This document shows, one piece after another, positions 34,745-44,337 of a stretch of DNA of 64,000 bases. The stretch is taken from assembly GCF_900105185.1 (NCBI RefSeq), contig NZ_FNTJ01000001.1:3244501-3308500 (forward strand), read 5' to 3'. Within the stretch, counting starts at the first letter, position 1; the number at the start of each line of letters is the position of its first letter. Made by a program: the position numbers and the translations under genes. A model generated the notes under the pieces. It ran no database searches. It was not told the DNA's origin and saw only the letters and a program-made list of their open reading frames with translations. This DNA is from Pseudomonas saponiphila. GTDB taxonomy: Bacteria > Pseudomonadota > Gammaproteobacteria > Pseudomonadales > Pseudomonadaceae.

Positions 34745-34814
34745 CCGCCACTGATCACTCGAACTTACTCCAACCAAACCTCGAATCAACAGCTCGCGCT
34801 GTGAGGAGTCTTGC

Positions 34815-35198
34815 ATGTCATTTGTCAAAACTACCGCGGTAACTATCGCTCTTTCTGCTGGACTGCTGATGAGCGCATTCGCAGAAGCTCATCCGAAGCT
34901 GGTGTCCTCAACGCCTGCGGACGGTGCTGACGGAGCGGCACCGGCCAGGATTGAGCTGCATTTCTCGGAGAACCTGACGACCCAGTTTTCCGGGGCCAAG
35001 CTGATCATGACCGACATGCCCGGCATGCCGAACTCTCCAATGGGGGTCAAAGCGGGTGTTTCAGGTGGTAGCGATCCAAAGACGATGATCATCACCCCGG
35101 CATCTTCTCTCACCACGGGAACTTACAAAGTCGAGTGGCGCGCCGTGTCCTCGGACACTCACCCTGTAACCGGCAAAATGACGTTCAAAGTGAAGTGA
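34815..35198 (+). CDS. copC: CopC periplasmic copper-binding protein
   Basis: This 127-residue protein has a signal peptide (ALSAGLLMSAFAEA) so that the mature protein begins with His (AEA|HPKLVSSTP), the N-terminal His ligand of the Cu(II) site. The Cu(I) loop holds Met residues (MTDMPGMPNSPM), and SDTHPVTGKMTF is the conserved C-terminal strand with the second His. CopC shuttles copper between periplasm and CopD. It is 3 bases from copD. Confidence 0.93.
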   Translation: MSFVKTTAVTIALSAGLLMSAFAEAHPKLVSSTPADGADGAAPARIELHFSENLTTQFSGAKLIMTDMPGMPNSPMGVKAGVSGGSDPKTMIITPASSLTTGTYKVEWRAVSSDTHPVTGKMTFKVK

Positions 35199-35201
35199 TT
35201 C

Positions 35202-36140
35202 ATGAGCGACTCAATCAACATTGCACTTCGTTTTGCCCTGTATACGGACCTGATGCTGTTGTTCGGTTTAGCGGTATTTGGTTTGTATAGCCTTCGAGGC
35301 CAAGAACGAGCATCGGGTGCTGTTTTGAATTTCAAGTCGCTGCTGGCGGGGGCAGCGGCTCTTGGTGTACTGCTGTCTCTCGCGGCCATGCTCATATTGG
35401 CCAAGGCCATGAGCGGTGTCTCCGATTTTGCAGAACTTCATCACCATATCTTCGAGATGGTGGTGATGGGAACCGACGTTGGCCTCACGTGGATTGTGCG
35501 CATCACTGCGCTCGTTCTCGCTTGCGTAGCGGCGGCGTTCAACAAGAGGTGGCCGACAGGAAGCCTGTGGGTCGTGACGTTTTGCGGAGGTATTGCGCTG
35601 GCCACGCTTGCCTGGACCGGTCATGGCGCCATGGATGAAGGTACTCGAGGCTACTGGCATTTTACGACCGACATCTTCCACTTGCTGGCGGCAGGAGGTT
35701 GGCTAGGGGCGTTGACGGCATTCGGTCTGTTATTACGCCTGAAGAGGCTACAAGACGAACACCTGGTTCGCGTACTTGCACGGGCATTGATCGGATTTGA
35801 ATCTGCCGGCACCGTGATCGTGGTAGTGATCGTCGTGACAGGGGTTGTCAACTACCTGTTTATCGCGGGGCCTAACGTCGACGATGTCATCCGCAATACA
35901 TACGGCATTCTTCTGAGTCTGAAATTAGCGTTGTTCGCGGTCATGGTGGCGCTGGCCGCCTTGAATCGCTTCCATCTCAGTCCGTTTTTGCAGCGGTCGG
36001 TCCAGGCGGGACAGTACGCGGTGGCTGCAAACGCTCTGCGGCGTAGCATGGTCGTGGAGCTTTCAGCCGCAATGGTTATCGTGGGGTTGGTGGCATGGCT
36101 GGGGACGCTCAGTCCAGAGACGGAAATGGCATTCGAATAG
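35202..36140 (+). CDS. copD: CopD inner-membrane copper transport protein
   Basis: This 312-residue inner-membrane protein has eight predicted hydrophobic segments. Conserved His positions occur in [19 protein letters not shown] and [19 protein letters not shown] motifs ([20 protein letters not shown]). CopD works with CopC to move copper across the inner membrane. It ends the copABCD operon; no hairpin terminator is visible just after it. Confidence 0.92.
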   Translation: MSDSINIALRFALYTDLMLLFGLAVFGLYSLRGQERASGAVLNFKSLLAGAAALGVLLSLAAMLILAKAMSGVSDFAELHHHIFEMVVMGTDVGLTWIVRITALVLACVAAAFNKRWPTGSLWVVTFCGGIALATLAWTGHGAMDEGTRGYWHFTTDIFHLLAAGGWLGALTAFGLLLRLKRLQDEHLVRVLARALIGFESAGTVIVVVIVVTGVVNYLFIAGPNVDDVIRNTYGILLSLKLALFAVMVALAALNRFHLSPFLQRSVQAGQYAVAANALRRSMVVELSAAMVIVGLVAWLGTLSPETEMAFE

Positions 36141-36293
36141 CGATTCGACAATCGCCATGGGCAGGGCTAAATCCAAAGAGATGAATCTACCTGTTGGGCG
36201 GGACGAGTCCTGATGGGTAGTCGATCGTGGCAATGCCAAACGCGGTTTCGCAATCGACGTCGAGGGCTGCTGAGCGCACCTTATTTATTTGCG

Positions 36294-36309
36294 CATAATG
36301 TATATTATG
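36294..36309 (+). promoter_or_regulatory. palindrome in front of the 117-aa gene
   Basis: CATAAT-GTAT-ATTATG lies in an AT-rich segment 20 bases before ATG 36330. Such a position is common for an autoregulated antitoxin operator or for a promoter -10 region. Confidence 0.4.
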
Positions 36310-36329
36310 TTAAATAATAGAAGAGCACT

Positions 36330-36683
36330 ATGACCGCCACAATCCTCACCGACCTCGCCTTGCGATTGCCCGAAACCGAGTATCTGACTCAAGTCAAAAT
36401 CGATGAGCTAAGCCAGTTCAGCATTTTCTTGCTGGTGAAAGAAGGTTTCAGGCGACAAGACGTCCGTGCCATGGTCTCGGCCTCCAAGCTCTACGCATCG
36501 TTGAAGGTCATCGAGCGGATCGTGGGCAAGCCGAGGCATAAAAAATCGGCAAGAATTATGAGGGGGCCTTTCGACTCAATGCTTTCCAAATTGTTTCTTA
36601 TTCCCCTCACTCTGGTAGATAACCCAGTTGGATTTAGAGTAACCGAAGACTACCTAGGACGAGTCGAGTTTGGGATCTACTAG
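36330..36683 (+). CDS. possible degenerate Xre/ParS-type antitoxin
   Basis: This 117-residue protein contains VKIDELSQFSIFLLVKEGF followed by RRQDVRAMVSASKLYASLKV, which recalls the start of antitoxins of the Xre/MbcA/ParS group. The C-terminus NPVGFRVTEDYLGRVEFGIY recalls their C-terminal toxin-binding domain (pattern DLL.RIE.G). The middle helix-turn-helix region is too short, so the gene may be an internally deleted remnant. No RES-domain toxin follows. This is a pattern-based guess; the protein could equally be an unrelated small gene. Confidence 0.4.
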   Translation: MTATILTDLALRLPETEYLTQVKIDELSQFSIFLLVKEGFRRQDVRAMVSASKLYASLKVIERIVGKPRHKKSARIMRGPFDSMLSKLFLIPLTLVDNPVGFRVTEDYLGRVEFGIY

Positions 36684-36869
36684 TAGGCCTTTCTATGCTT
36701 TTGTTGGTGCTAGCGATAGTGTTGTGGAAGCATCGTGTCGACGGTGCCCTCTCTCTACCCTTCCCCACTTGATCACTCTGAGGCTGCGATTGCATTCCAG
36801 CCAAAAATCACTTCCTACTGCGCCGTAGTTTTCGACTGTTATCGTGGCCTCACAATTAAAGGGGCCTGA

Positions 36870-37169
36870 ATGATCAGGCAGTTGACCACTCTTTAGGTTG
36901 TCGCACTCATCGCAGGCTGTGCAAACCAAAAGACTGAATCATCAAAGCCAACATCCGCGTTCGACGGAAGACGAAATCTTTCACCTTCTCAACTCAGGAA
37001 CAATACTCTTGGACGAACCAAGCAGCATAGAAAAAACAAATCAAAATATATAGAAACGATAGCACCCAATAATGACTCGCATAAAACGATGCTGACAACA
37101 CTGGGTAGCAAAGGCGCGAGAGCAAAACCCACCCACACCCGTCGATTAAACATCGTACACGGCTTCTAA
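36870..37169 (+). pseudogene. small lipoprotein gene with in-frame amber stop
   Basis: AAAGGGG precedes ATG 36870. The frame MIRQLTTL is closed by TAG, but the same frame goes on as VVALIAGCANQKTESS, a clean lipobox with Cys, for about 90 more codons to TAA at 37167-37169. One base change would restore a 99-residue lipoprotein. The later part is Lys/Asn/Thr-rich and not recognised. The segment overlaps by four bases the end of the IS-split gene on the other strand. Uncertain. Confidence 0.3.
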
Positions 37170-37361
37170 TTCACACCTTGCTGCTTTTCTGGCAGCTCTG
37201 ATCCGTCCTGGTATACACGCACAGAAAATTCTTTATCTATCTTCAACTTGAAAACTATTCGATGGGAATGCGGATTTCGGTGAACGTGACCGAGCGTTTC
37301 GCTAATACGTGACCGGTGCTTCCACCCCGGTTGCGCGGGTTCTGGATTGTAATCGCATCGG

Positions 37362-38111
37362 TCACGATGCGGCTTGTTCCTCGGCTTTTTTTCGGCGCAG
37401 CGACTCGCCTTTCATCGTCAGTCGGTAGGCGTTGTGCACCAGGCGGTCGAGGATGGCATCGGCCAGGGTCGGGTCGTTGATCCAGCCGTGCCAGTGCTCG
37501 ATGGGCAGTTGGCTCGTCAGGATGGTGGAGCGGCTGCCAGCGCGGTCGTCGATCACCTCCAGCAGGTCATGCCGGGCTCCTTCCTCCAGCGGGGCTAGCG
37601 CCCAGTCGTCCAGCACCAGGACGTCGACCTTTGCCAGCTGTTGCAGGGTACGGCCGAAGCTGCCGTCGCCATGAGCGATGCGCAGTTGTTCCAGCAGGCG
37701 CGGGGTGCGCAGGTACAGGGTGCTATAGCCCTGGCGGCAGGCCTGGTTGCCCAGGGCGCAGGCCAGCCAGGTTTTGCCGGCACCGGTCGGGCCGGTCAGC
37801 AGCAGGTTGTGCTGCTGGCGGATCCAGTCGCCACTGGCCAGGGTGGCGATCAGACGCTCGTCCAGGGCGCGTCCGGTGCGGCGGTCGAGATCTTCCAGGC
37901 AGGCGTTGGCGTACTTGAGCTTGGCCTTCTTGCGCAGCCGTACCAGGCGCTGGTTGTCACGCCAGGCCAGTTCGCGGTCGAGCAGTAGGCCGAGGCGTTC
38001 ATCGAAGCTCAGGCTGTGGCTGGCCGGCAGCGTCCATTGCTCTTCCAGGGCGCGGGCCATGCCGTCCAGGCGTAGCTGGTGCAGTTGATTCAGGGTGTGT
38101 TGCGGCATCAT
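37362..38111 (-). CDS. istB: IstB-type AAA+ helper ATPase (copy 1)
   Basis: This 249-residue ATPase has Walker [16 protein letters not shown] and Walker B DVLVLDDW, followed by [19 protein letters not shown] (sensor region). IstB loads and stimulates the IstA transposase on target DNA. Its start lies inside the end of istA (overlap over 100 bases in another frame) with AGGAG 8 bases upstream, the usual IS21 arrangement. MM at the start leaves two possible ATGs. Confidence 0.93.
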   Translation of the reverse strand: MMPQHTLNQLHQLRLDGMARALEEQWTLPASHSLSFDERLGLLLDRELAWRDNQRLVRLRKKAKLKYANACLEDLDRRTGRALDERLIATLASGDWIRQQHNLLLTGPTGAGKTWLACALGNQACRQGYSTLYLRTPRLLEQLRIAHGDGSFGRTLQQLAKVDVLVLDDWALAPLEEGARHDLLEVIDDRAGSRSTILTSQLPIEHWHGWINDPTLADAILDRLVHNAYRLTMKGESLRRKKAEEQAAS

Positions 38112-39684
38112 CGAACAGCTCCTGTTGCGGGGGTTGGTAGTAGTCGGCGCCACGGACGTTCTCGTGGTCGCCGGGTAAGGTCGTTTCGGCGGCACGCTGG
38201 GGCAGCGGCTGTTGATCCAGGCCTTGCTGGAGCAGGTTGCGCACGCTGCGCCCGGTGAAGGCGCGCAGGTGTACGGCACGTTCGGCAGCGGCTTCCAGGC
38301 GTGCATTGCCATAGCGCCGGGCCAGCGAGAGCAGGCCGAGGCAGGCGCGGTAGCCCATCTCCGGGTGCGGCTTGTGGGTCAGTTGGTGATCGATCAGTTG
38401 GCGCGTGTAGGGGCCGATCCGCGCGCCCCAGTCGAGCAGGCGTTGTGGCGTCCATTCGCGATGCGCCTGGTGCGCCGCGGGCATGTGCTCGCGCTGGGTA
38501 CTGTAAGCGCCGCGTCGCCCCAGCAGCAGGTGGCTGGCCACCCGCCGGTTGCCATGCAGCACTTCCAGGGTGTGTGCCGTCAGTCGCACGTCCACGTTCT
38601 GCCGGGCCAGGGCGGAGGGCACGCTGTAGAAGCTGCCATTGACCTCGATGTGGTAGTCGATGCTGACCTTGCAGCGCTTGAAGGTGGCGACCTCGTAGGG
38701 ATGCACCGGCAGCGCTCGCAAGGCCGGGCGATCCAGGCGCTCGAACCAGTCGCGCCGGCAGCCATCGAGCCGCTTGAACGGGCGCCGATTCAGATCCTCC
38801 AGCAGCTCGGCGATGGCCTGGTTAAGCGCATGCAGGCTGAAGAACTGCCGATGGCGCAGCCGCGCCATGATCCAGCGCTCGACCACCTGCACCGCCACCT
38901 CGGCCTTGGCCTTGTCCTGAGGCTTGCGTGGCCGTGCCGGCAGGATCACCGTCTGGTAATGACGCGCGCACTCCAGCGTGGCCCGGTTCAGGCCCGGCTC
39001 GTAGCGATCCGGCTGGGCGACCAGGGCGCGCGGATTGTCCGGCACAACCATTTCCGGCACGCCGCCAAAGTAGGTCAGAGCCTGGCCCAGCGAGGTCAGC
39101 CAGTCCACCTGGGTTTCGCCTGGCGTCGCGCAGGCATAGGTGTAATTCGAGGCGCCCAGGGCGGCGACGAAGATGTGCGCCCGGCGCACTTCGCCGGTGG
39201 CCGGGTCGACCACCGGCAGCGTCGGCCCGGCATAGTCGATGAATAGCTTCTCGCCCGCACGGTGCAGCTGACGCATCGAACGTTTGAGCGTCTGGGCGTA
39301 GCGCCGGTAGTGCTCGACGAACTGGGTGTAGCGGTAGGTCGGCTGGCCCGCATGCGCGGCGAGATATTCCTCCCACAGCAGCTGCAAGGTCACGCCCTTG
39401 CGTCGCAACTCGCGGTGGATGCTCAGCACATCGGGCAGCACTCGCTCACCGCGCGGCTTGTTCGTCGACGTCGGTGCAAACAAGGCGGCCGCCAGCGCGG
39501 CCTCGTCCATGGCCACCAGCGCCGGCCAGTCCAGCCCGGCCACCCGCGCCGCCGCGATGTACTTGCTAACCACGCCCTTGGACAGCTGCAAGGCACGGGC
39601 AATCTTCTCGTGGGACAAGCCGGCCTCAAACTTGAGGCGCAGACATTCTTTGATGTTTCGCATGGCTACTCGCGGCGCCGCCAT
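37999..39684 (-). CDS. istA: IstA-type IS21 transposase (copy 1)
   Basis: This 561-residue transposase has an N-terminal helix-turn-helix ([21 protein letters not shown], about 18-38). The RNase-H-like DDE core has [13 protein letters not shown] (first Asp), VPDNPRALV (second Asp) and a Lys-rich [15 protein letters not shown] (Glu). Length and order are complete. The identical protein is encoded by copy 2, which points to recent copying. Confidence 0.94.
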   Translation of the reverse strand: MAAPRVAMRNIKECLRLKFEAGLSHEKIARALQLSKGVVSKYIAAARVAGLDWPALVAMDEAALAAALFAPTSTNKPRGERVLPDVLSIHRELRRKGVTLQLLWEEYLAAHAGQPTYRYTQFVEHYRRYAQTLKRSMRQLHRAGEKLFIDYAGPTLPVVDPATGEVRRAHIFVAALGASNYTYACATPGETQVDWLTSLGQALTYFGGVPEMVVPDNPRALVAQPDRYEPGLNRATLECARHYQTVILPARPRKPQDKAKAEVAVQVVERWIMARLRHRQFFSLHALNQAIAELLEDLNRRPFKRLDGCRRDWFERLDRPALRALPVHPYEVATFKRCKVSIDYHIEVNGSFYSVPSALARQNVDVRLTAHTLEVLHGNRRVASHLLLGRRGAYSTQREHMPAAHQAHREWTPQRLLDWGARIGPYTRQLIDHQLTHKPHPEMGYRACLGLLSLARRYGNARLEAAAERAVHLRAFTGRSVRNLLQQGLDQQPLPQRAAETTLPGDHENVRGADYYQPPQQELFDDAATHPESTAPATPGRHGPRPGRAMDAAGQPQPELR

Positions 39685-40215
39685 CTTCCTCTCCCGAAAT
39701 CGGTCGAGGATGGCGGCGCATCAGGTCATGCGCAACGAAGGGGAAGGCTTTCGCTAAGTCGTGACCGGCGATTTCGGTAAGCCGTGACCACCTGTTTCGG
39801 AACAGGCGGAAAATCGGTCACGTTGCTACCGAAATGAGCGGTCACGCGTTAGCGAAATGACCGGTCACGATCAACCGAAACGGCCGGTCACGGTGCTCCG
39901 AAATCCGCAATGGGAACATTCGCAGGCTGCAAAAGCTCCTTTTTCCATAGCGATAGCTCTATATTTAAACACAACCTCTTTGTTTTCAATCTGATACTCC
40001 GGTGCCTGTGCAGAAAAAGCACAATTCATAACAGTATTCAAACTAATTTTCTGTATGCCCGCCCTCCACTCAGAAGTAAAGTAAGACTGATCTGAATTAT
40101 CGCCGGTGCATTGATGATCTATAAACTCAAAATCCCCCGCCATGTCAGCATAAACCAAGCCCTGCTGGACCATGCCAAGGACTATTCCGATGCTCAAAAA
40201 CATTCGAGAAATCAT

Positions 40216-41456
40216 TATTTTTCTCCACTTTTTTTGCCGCGCCAAACTCTACAAGTTGCTCTTTTGGGCTAAAACTAAATTGCCCCTCCCTGATGAAATA
40301 CTCACCTCTCATGACAATCAAGCGTCCACATCGAATAGCAAATCTCCTAAGCCCAAAATACTTTAGGTAAGGTGGAAGCAAACCAAGCAGTTAGAAATAA
40401 CGCTTAACAAGAAAAAATTAGCCGAAGTCAAGGTGTCCATATTCCATAGAACGTGGACACCTGCCGTTTTGGACTTGAGAAAAGGTCAAAGTTCAACAAT
40501 CACCTGTCACTGGTAGCGTTTGAAAAGAGTTATGCAATGAGTTTGCAAGGTGTCTAGAGAATCCGGGGCGATTCATAACTTGCCACCGGTCATGCTGGCT
40601 TCATGGGTACCGGCTTAGTGGCACATTTGTAGTCGAGACAAGGAAAGACGCTGCGTCCGGGGACGCATGAATCCAAGCTTAGGCTAGTGCGCAATTTCAA
40701 TGCTTCGTCCTCTGAGACGACTTTGGCATAGCACAAATAGCAGTTGATTCTATGGCTGTTGCTCTCAAGGTCGCGATAGGCCCTTCGAGTCAGGTGTCAG
40801 CTGACTACCTATGAAAGGGGCTTACCGTGCACCCGGATGACATCTTGTCGGCTTCGCCGAATATCGCCCTGGGCCAGATAACCCGCCCAGCAAGACAACG
40901 GAATGGTCTGGAGCGTTGAAGCGAAAAATATAGTAGCCAAGGCCGCACTAGGGGGAGCGCCTGATAGCGTCATAGAACTGAACAAAGAAGCGGTCGCAAT
41001 AATCGATACATACAGCCGTTACACCCGCTGTATGTCTGGCGATTTTTCGCCGATGCAGTTTTGACGGTTGTCCAACATCGCAAGCATTGCTACTTCGTGG
41101 TTTTTTTGGCGATAAGTAATGCAGGTCCAGTTGAATAGTAGCTATGTATTAGACGACACAGCATCCGGGAGGGATTGGCTTGATGTTTTGAATGTGGGGC
41201 TTATAGAGCGGTTACCTTCTTTGTAGTCTTGCTCTATTGGGGTTATTACGTCTCCCGCGCGCTGCTTGATAAAGGCGTACTTCAGCCGCACTCCTTGGCA
41301 AAGTACGCAGCGACTTTTTAATATGTCTCGCTCTTTCGTGACACGTTCGAGTTCCGGCTGATCATCGTCCTGCTGCCGTTCTTCTTAAGGTTTGCTGTAG
41401 CGCTTTATCCAGGCACAGAGGCTGCGCAGCTAAAATTAACCCACGGCCCTATAGGC
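40216..41456. other. 1.2-kb AT-richer gap with possible gene debris
   Basis: No intact gene is convincing. Three things are seen. An inverted repeat AGGTGTCCA/TGGACACCT lies at 40431-40462. A 53-codon frame at 40903-41064 (plus, starts MVWSVEAKNIVAKAALGGAP) is without a good ribosome site. A hydrophobic fragment at about 41212-41320 (VVLLYWGYYVSRALLDKG, then a stop) looks like the remains of a membrane-protein gene. The sequence composition differs from the GC-rich neighbours, in keeping with an acquired, decaying segment. Confidence 0.4.
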
Positions 41457-41978
41457 TTACATACGATTCAGAGAGCTTCCAACCAGAGGAATACGCTGCC
41501 CGGTCTCCAGCATCTCTACGGCATCGAGTTGCTCTTCAATTTGTAGAAAACGCATAGCAACCACCGAGGACATTTTTTCAGAAACCTCATCGATATAACG
41601 GTTCAAAAGTATTTGCCGTTTTATCTGCAGTGTCTTGTACATCTTGATCATCTTAGAGGCATCCTCATTGGTGACCACTCCGGAGCCATAGGCTCGCCCA
41701 TACTCAAGCAACAGCTGGAACGTCTCCCTATTCAAACCATCCATTTCATTGCGATAGAGGGCATAGATTGGCCAAAAGGTTTCGGCCTGCTGGCTATCGA
41801 GTCCCATGTTGGCTCCCACCACACGTTTGCGTTTGTAATTGATCGTCTCGATCTGGTTGCTGATTTTCTCCTTGTGATCGCTCATCACCTGTTCCACTGA
41901 AGGCAGTGGTTCCTCGGCATGGGCGGCAAGGCCGAAGCCAGCGGCGAAAAGAGCAGCACACAATAGGCGCCTGGACAT
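41457..41978 (-). CDS. periplasmic helical protein downstream of pqiB
   Basis: From ATG 41978, with AGGA upstream, the product has 173 residues. A cleavable signal peptide (LLCAALFAAGFGLAAHA) is followed by an almost wholly helical, charged domain (QQAETFWPIYALYRNEMDGL, KMYKTLQIKRQILLNRYI, FLQIEEQLDAVEML). The pattern recalls Spy/CpxP-like or sigma-sensor periplasmic proteins, but no signature is clear. In the usual pqiABC order a PqiC lipoprotein would sit here; this protein has no lipobox and is not PqiC. It lies 40 bases after pqiB and is the last gene of the operon. Confidence 0.65.
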   Translation of the reverse strand: MSRRLLCAALFAAGFGLAAHAEEPLPSVEQVMSDHKEKISNQIETINYKRKRVVGANMGLDSQQAETFWPIYALYRNEMDGLNRETFQLLLEYGRAYGSGVVTNEDASKMIKMYKTLQIKRQILLNRYIDEVSEKMSSVVAMRFLQIEEQLDAVEMLETGQRIPLVGSSLNRM

Positions 41979-42018
41979 GGAGTAATTCCTCTTACATTGA
42001 GTTGAAAATAATGCGCGC

Positions 42019-44337
42019 TTACTGCGCGGGTTCCTTGAGCGGAATCTTCGGTGCCCACTGGAGCCATTGTTCGTCGACAGCATCGAACAGGGCGAAGGTC
42101 TGCCCCGGTTTGGCCGCTTCGCCCATTTGTCCGTTGTCTGGCGTGGCGAACGCGATGCCGCCGGCGACCATGGCTTCCAGCGACTCGGTGCGCACCGAAA
42201 CGCCCTTGAACAAACCGGCCTCGATACCGACGCCGCTGGCATTCCAGAAGCGGCTGCCGGTACGCACCAGCGGCATGTAGCGCGGCTCGATGAGGATACT
42301 GATCAGCACCCGGTCCGCCTGTTGGCCCAGGTTCAGGTCGATGACCTTGCCCACTGGTATCTTGCGATAGGTCACCGGGCTGCCGAGCTTGATCGAGCCC
42401 TTGTCTGGAGCGCTCAGGGTAAGCCGCAGGCCGTTGCTGCTCCCGAGCAGGTTCGGCGCCTCGGCCAGGGTCTGGAAGCGCGTCTGACGCTCGCCCGGGC
42501 GATTGCTGGCCAGGGCCTCGATGTAGGGACCACTGACCAGGGTGCCGAGATTTTCCGTGCGTAACAGTCCCAGTGCCGGCCTTACGACCCAGAAGCGCGT
42601 GCCGCTGCGGGCGAACTGCTCGCCATTGGCCCCCAGGCGCGCCTTGAGCAACACCCCGGACAGGTCACTCTTCAAGTCGATGCCTTCAACCTTGCCGATC
42701 ACCAATCCCTTGAACCGAATCGGCGTTCCTTCGCGCAGACCCTCGGCGTCTTCGACGCTCAGCTGGATCTCCACGCCCCGGGCCATGGCCGCCTCCTCGC
42801 TATCATAGAGGGCGAAGCGGCGATCCTTTCCCGAGGACGGCGCCTTGGGGTCCAGGGTGTCGAAGGAAATACCGCCATTGATCAAGGTCTGCAGCGACTC
42901 GCTCTTGACCTTGACCCCGGTGAAGTCGCCGCTCAGGGTCACGCCGCTGGCGTTCCAGAAGCGCGTGGAACTGTTCACCAGGCGCGCATGCTCGGGTTCG
43001 ATGTGCACGCCGATCATCACTTGCTGGTTGTCCGCCGACAGCTGGTAGCTCTGCACGCTACCGACACGGATCTGCCGGTAGAGCACCGGCGCCCCGACCT
43101 CCAGCGAACCGCGCCGGTCACTGGTCAGCACCAGGTGCAGGCCCGGTACGTTCGTGTCCATGGGCGGCGCCTTGGGGCGGGCGCTGAATTCCCGGCGCGG
43201 CACCCCGCTCTTGGCAAAACGCACGGCGATGTAGTTGCCCTTGACCAGGGCATCCAGGCCAGTGATCCCGGCCAGCGAGATATTCGGCTTCACGGTCCAG
43301 AACTCGGTGCCCTCCAGCAGCAGGGCCTCGACCCGCGGGTCCATCGCCAGCTCGGCGGTGGCACCACTGAAGTCCTGGTTCATGTCGACGGTCTTGACCA
43401 GGCCGACCTGTACGCCGTTGTATATCACCGGCGTCTGCCCGGGCTGGATGTCACTGAGGTCCTTCATCTTCAGCTTCACCCGCAAACCAACCTGGGCCGC
43501 GTCGTAGTCCTCATACAGACGGAACGGCTTGGTCGGGTCGGTGGGCGGGCTGTCGCGATAGTTATCTGGAGTGGCGAAGGCAATACCGCCTGCGGCCAGG
43601 GTCAGCAGCGATTCGCTGCGCACCTTGAAGCCCGACAGGCCGCCGGAAATCGAAATGCCGCTGGCGTTCCAAAAACGCGTTTTCTTGCGTACCAGGTCGG
43701 CATAGGCCGGCTCGATGTGCACCTTGATTTCGATGGTGCGCTGGTCCTCACCAAGCTGAAAGCTCTTCACCTGGCCCACCAGGATCTGCTTGTAGAACAC
43801 CGGGCTGCCCTGCTCCAGGGAACCCAGCCGGTCGGCCTTGAGGGTGATGTGCAGGCCAGGAACCTTCTCTGACATCGATGGAGGCTCCTTCAGGGCGGTA
43901 TACGCCCTCACCCCTTGGTCACCCTTTTCGCTCTTTGCCGGGTCCACCGCGATGTAAACCCCGGAGACCAGGGTTTCCAGCCCGGTCACCCCCGCCAGAG
44001 ACACCCGCGGTTTGACCAGCCAGAAATGGGTATCTTCATTCAGGTACTTCTGGGTGTCCTTGCTCAACTCGATGGAGGCGACCACTCCCTTGATGTCCTC
44101 GCTGACGCTCAAGTCCACCACCTTGCCGACCGAAATGCCCTTGTACAGCACCTCGGTCTTCTTAGCCTGGATGCCGTCGCCGCTCTCGAAGCGGACCTGG
44201 ATGACCGGGCCGGCCTCGTCATAGGCGCGCCAGGCCAGCCAGGCGCCAATGACCAGGGCTAGCAATGGCAGGATCCAGATCGCCGACCAGTTGCTGGTCT
44301 GGTGTTTTTTCGGAGCAGGCAAGTCACTCATTTTCAT
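42019..44337 (-). CDS. pqiB: PqiB-like MCE intermembrane lipid-transport protein, six MCE domains
   Basis: This 772-residue protein has one N-terminal membrane anchor (IWILPLLALVIGAWLAW) followed by six MCE repeats of about 110-120 residues. Repeats alternate two types: one ending LAG(V/I)TGLxxLV-like (SLAGVTGLETLVSG, SLAGITGLDALVKG) and one with TRFWNASG(I/V). E. coli PqiB has three MCE domains and LetB/YebT seven, so this is intermediate. Such proteins form stacked hexameric rings or tubes that bridge the periplasm and carry lipids. It overlaps the PqiA C-half gene by 14 bases. Alternative start two codons later. Confidence 0.87.
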   Translation of the reverse strand: MKMSDLPAPKKHQTSNWSAIWILPLLALVIGAWLAWRAYDEAGPVIQVRFESGDGIQAKKTEVLYKGISVGKVVDLSVSEDIKGVVASIELSKDTQKYLNEDTHFWLVKPRVSLAGVTGLETLVSGVYIAVDPAKSEKGDQGVRAYTALKEPPSMSEKVPGLHITLKADRLGSLEQGSPVFYKQILVGQVKSFQLGEDQRTIEIKVHIEPAYADLVRKKTRFWNASGISISGGLSGFKVRSESLLTLAAGGIAFATPDNYRDSPPTDPTKPFRLYEDYDAAQVGLRVKLKMKDLSDIQPGQTPVIYNGVQVGLVKTVDMNQDFSGATAELAMDPRVEALLLEGTEFWTVKPNISLAGITGLDALVKGNYIAVRFAKSGVPRREFSARPKAPPMDTNVPGLHLVLTSDRRGSLEVGAPVLYRQIRVGSVQSYQLSADNQQVMIGVHIEPEHARLVNSSTRFWNASGVTLSGDFTGVKVKSESLQTLINGGISFDTLDPKAPSSGKDRRFALYDSEEAAMARGVEIQLSVEDAEGLREGTPIRFKGLVIGKVEGIDLKSDLSGVLLKARLGANGEQFARSGTRFWVVRPALGLLRTENLGTLVSGPYIEALASNRPGERQTRFQTLAEAPNLLGSSNGLRLTLSAPDKGSIKLGSPVTYRKIPVGKVIDLNLGQQADRVLISILIEPRYMPLVRTGSRFWNASGVGIEAGLFKGVSVRTESLEAMVAGGIAFATPDNGQMGEAAKPGQTFALFDAVDEQWLQWAPKIPLKEPAQ

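Larger units (their letters stand above)
37269..39909 (-). mobile_element. IS21-family element, copy 1 (2641 bp)
   Basis: Ends are inverted repeats beginning TGCGGATTTCGG, followed by further GTGACCG...TTTCG words inside both ends (the multiple transposase-binding repeats typical of IS21). The 7-bp direct repeat ATGGGAA flanks it (37262-37268 and 39910-39916), a proper target-site duplication. It contains istA and istB on the minus strand. Copy 2 at 60298-62938 is inverted and has the same length. Confidence 0.95.
37166..40215 (-). pseudogene. secreted-protein gene split by IS21-family insertion
   Basis: The 5' part (40215 down to 39910) starts at ATG 40215 with GGAG 7 bases upstream. It encodes a signal peptide (MISRMFLSIGIVLGMVQQGL) and a mature part with Cys residues up to FAACECSH. 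The 3' part (37261 down to 37166) continues RIVFKLKIDKEFSVRV and ends QQGVN-stop. Removing the element and one copy of the 7-bp target duplication joins the two in the same frame, giving an ancestral protein of about 133 residues. It is a small exported Cys-containing protein, family unknown. As it stands, the 5' fragment would read a few codons into the element. Confidence 0.75.

Noticed and set aside
38212-39246. 344-codon plus-strand frame inside IS copy 1 (and its mirror 60961-61995 in copy 2)
   Set aside because: It is antisense to istA, which has a complete transposase domain set.
40431-40462. AGGTGTCCA/TGGACACCT inverted repeat as an IS or MITE end
   Set aside because: Only one such pair is seen, with no transposase or flanking duplication nearby. 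It is recorded in the gap entry only.
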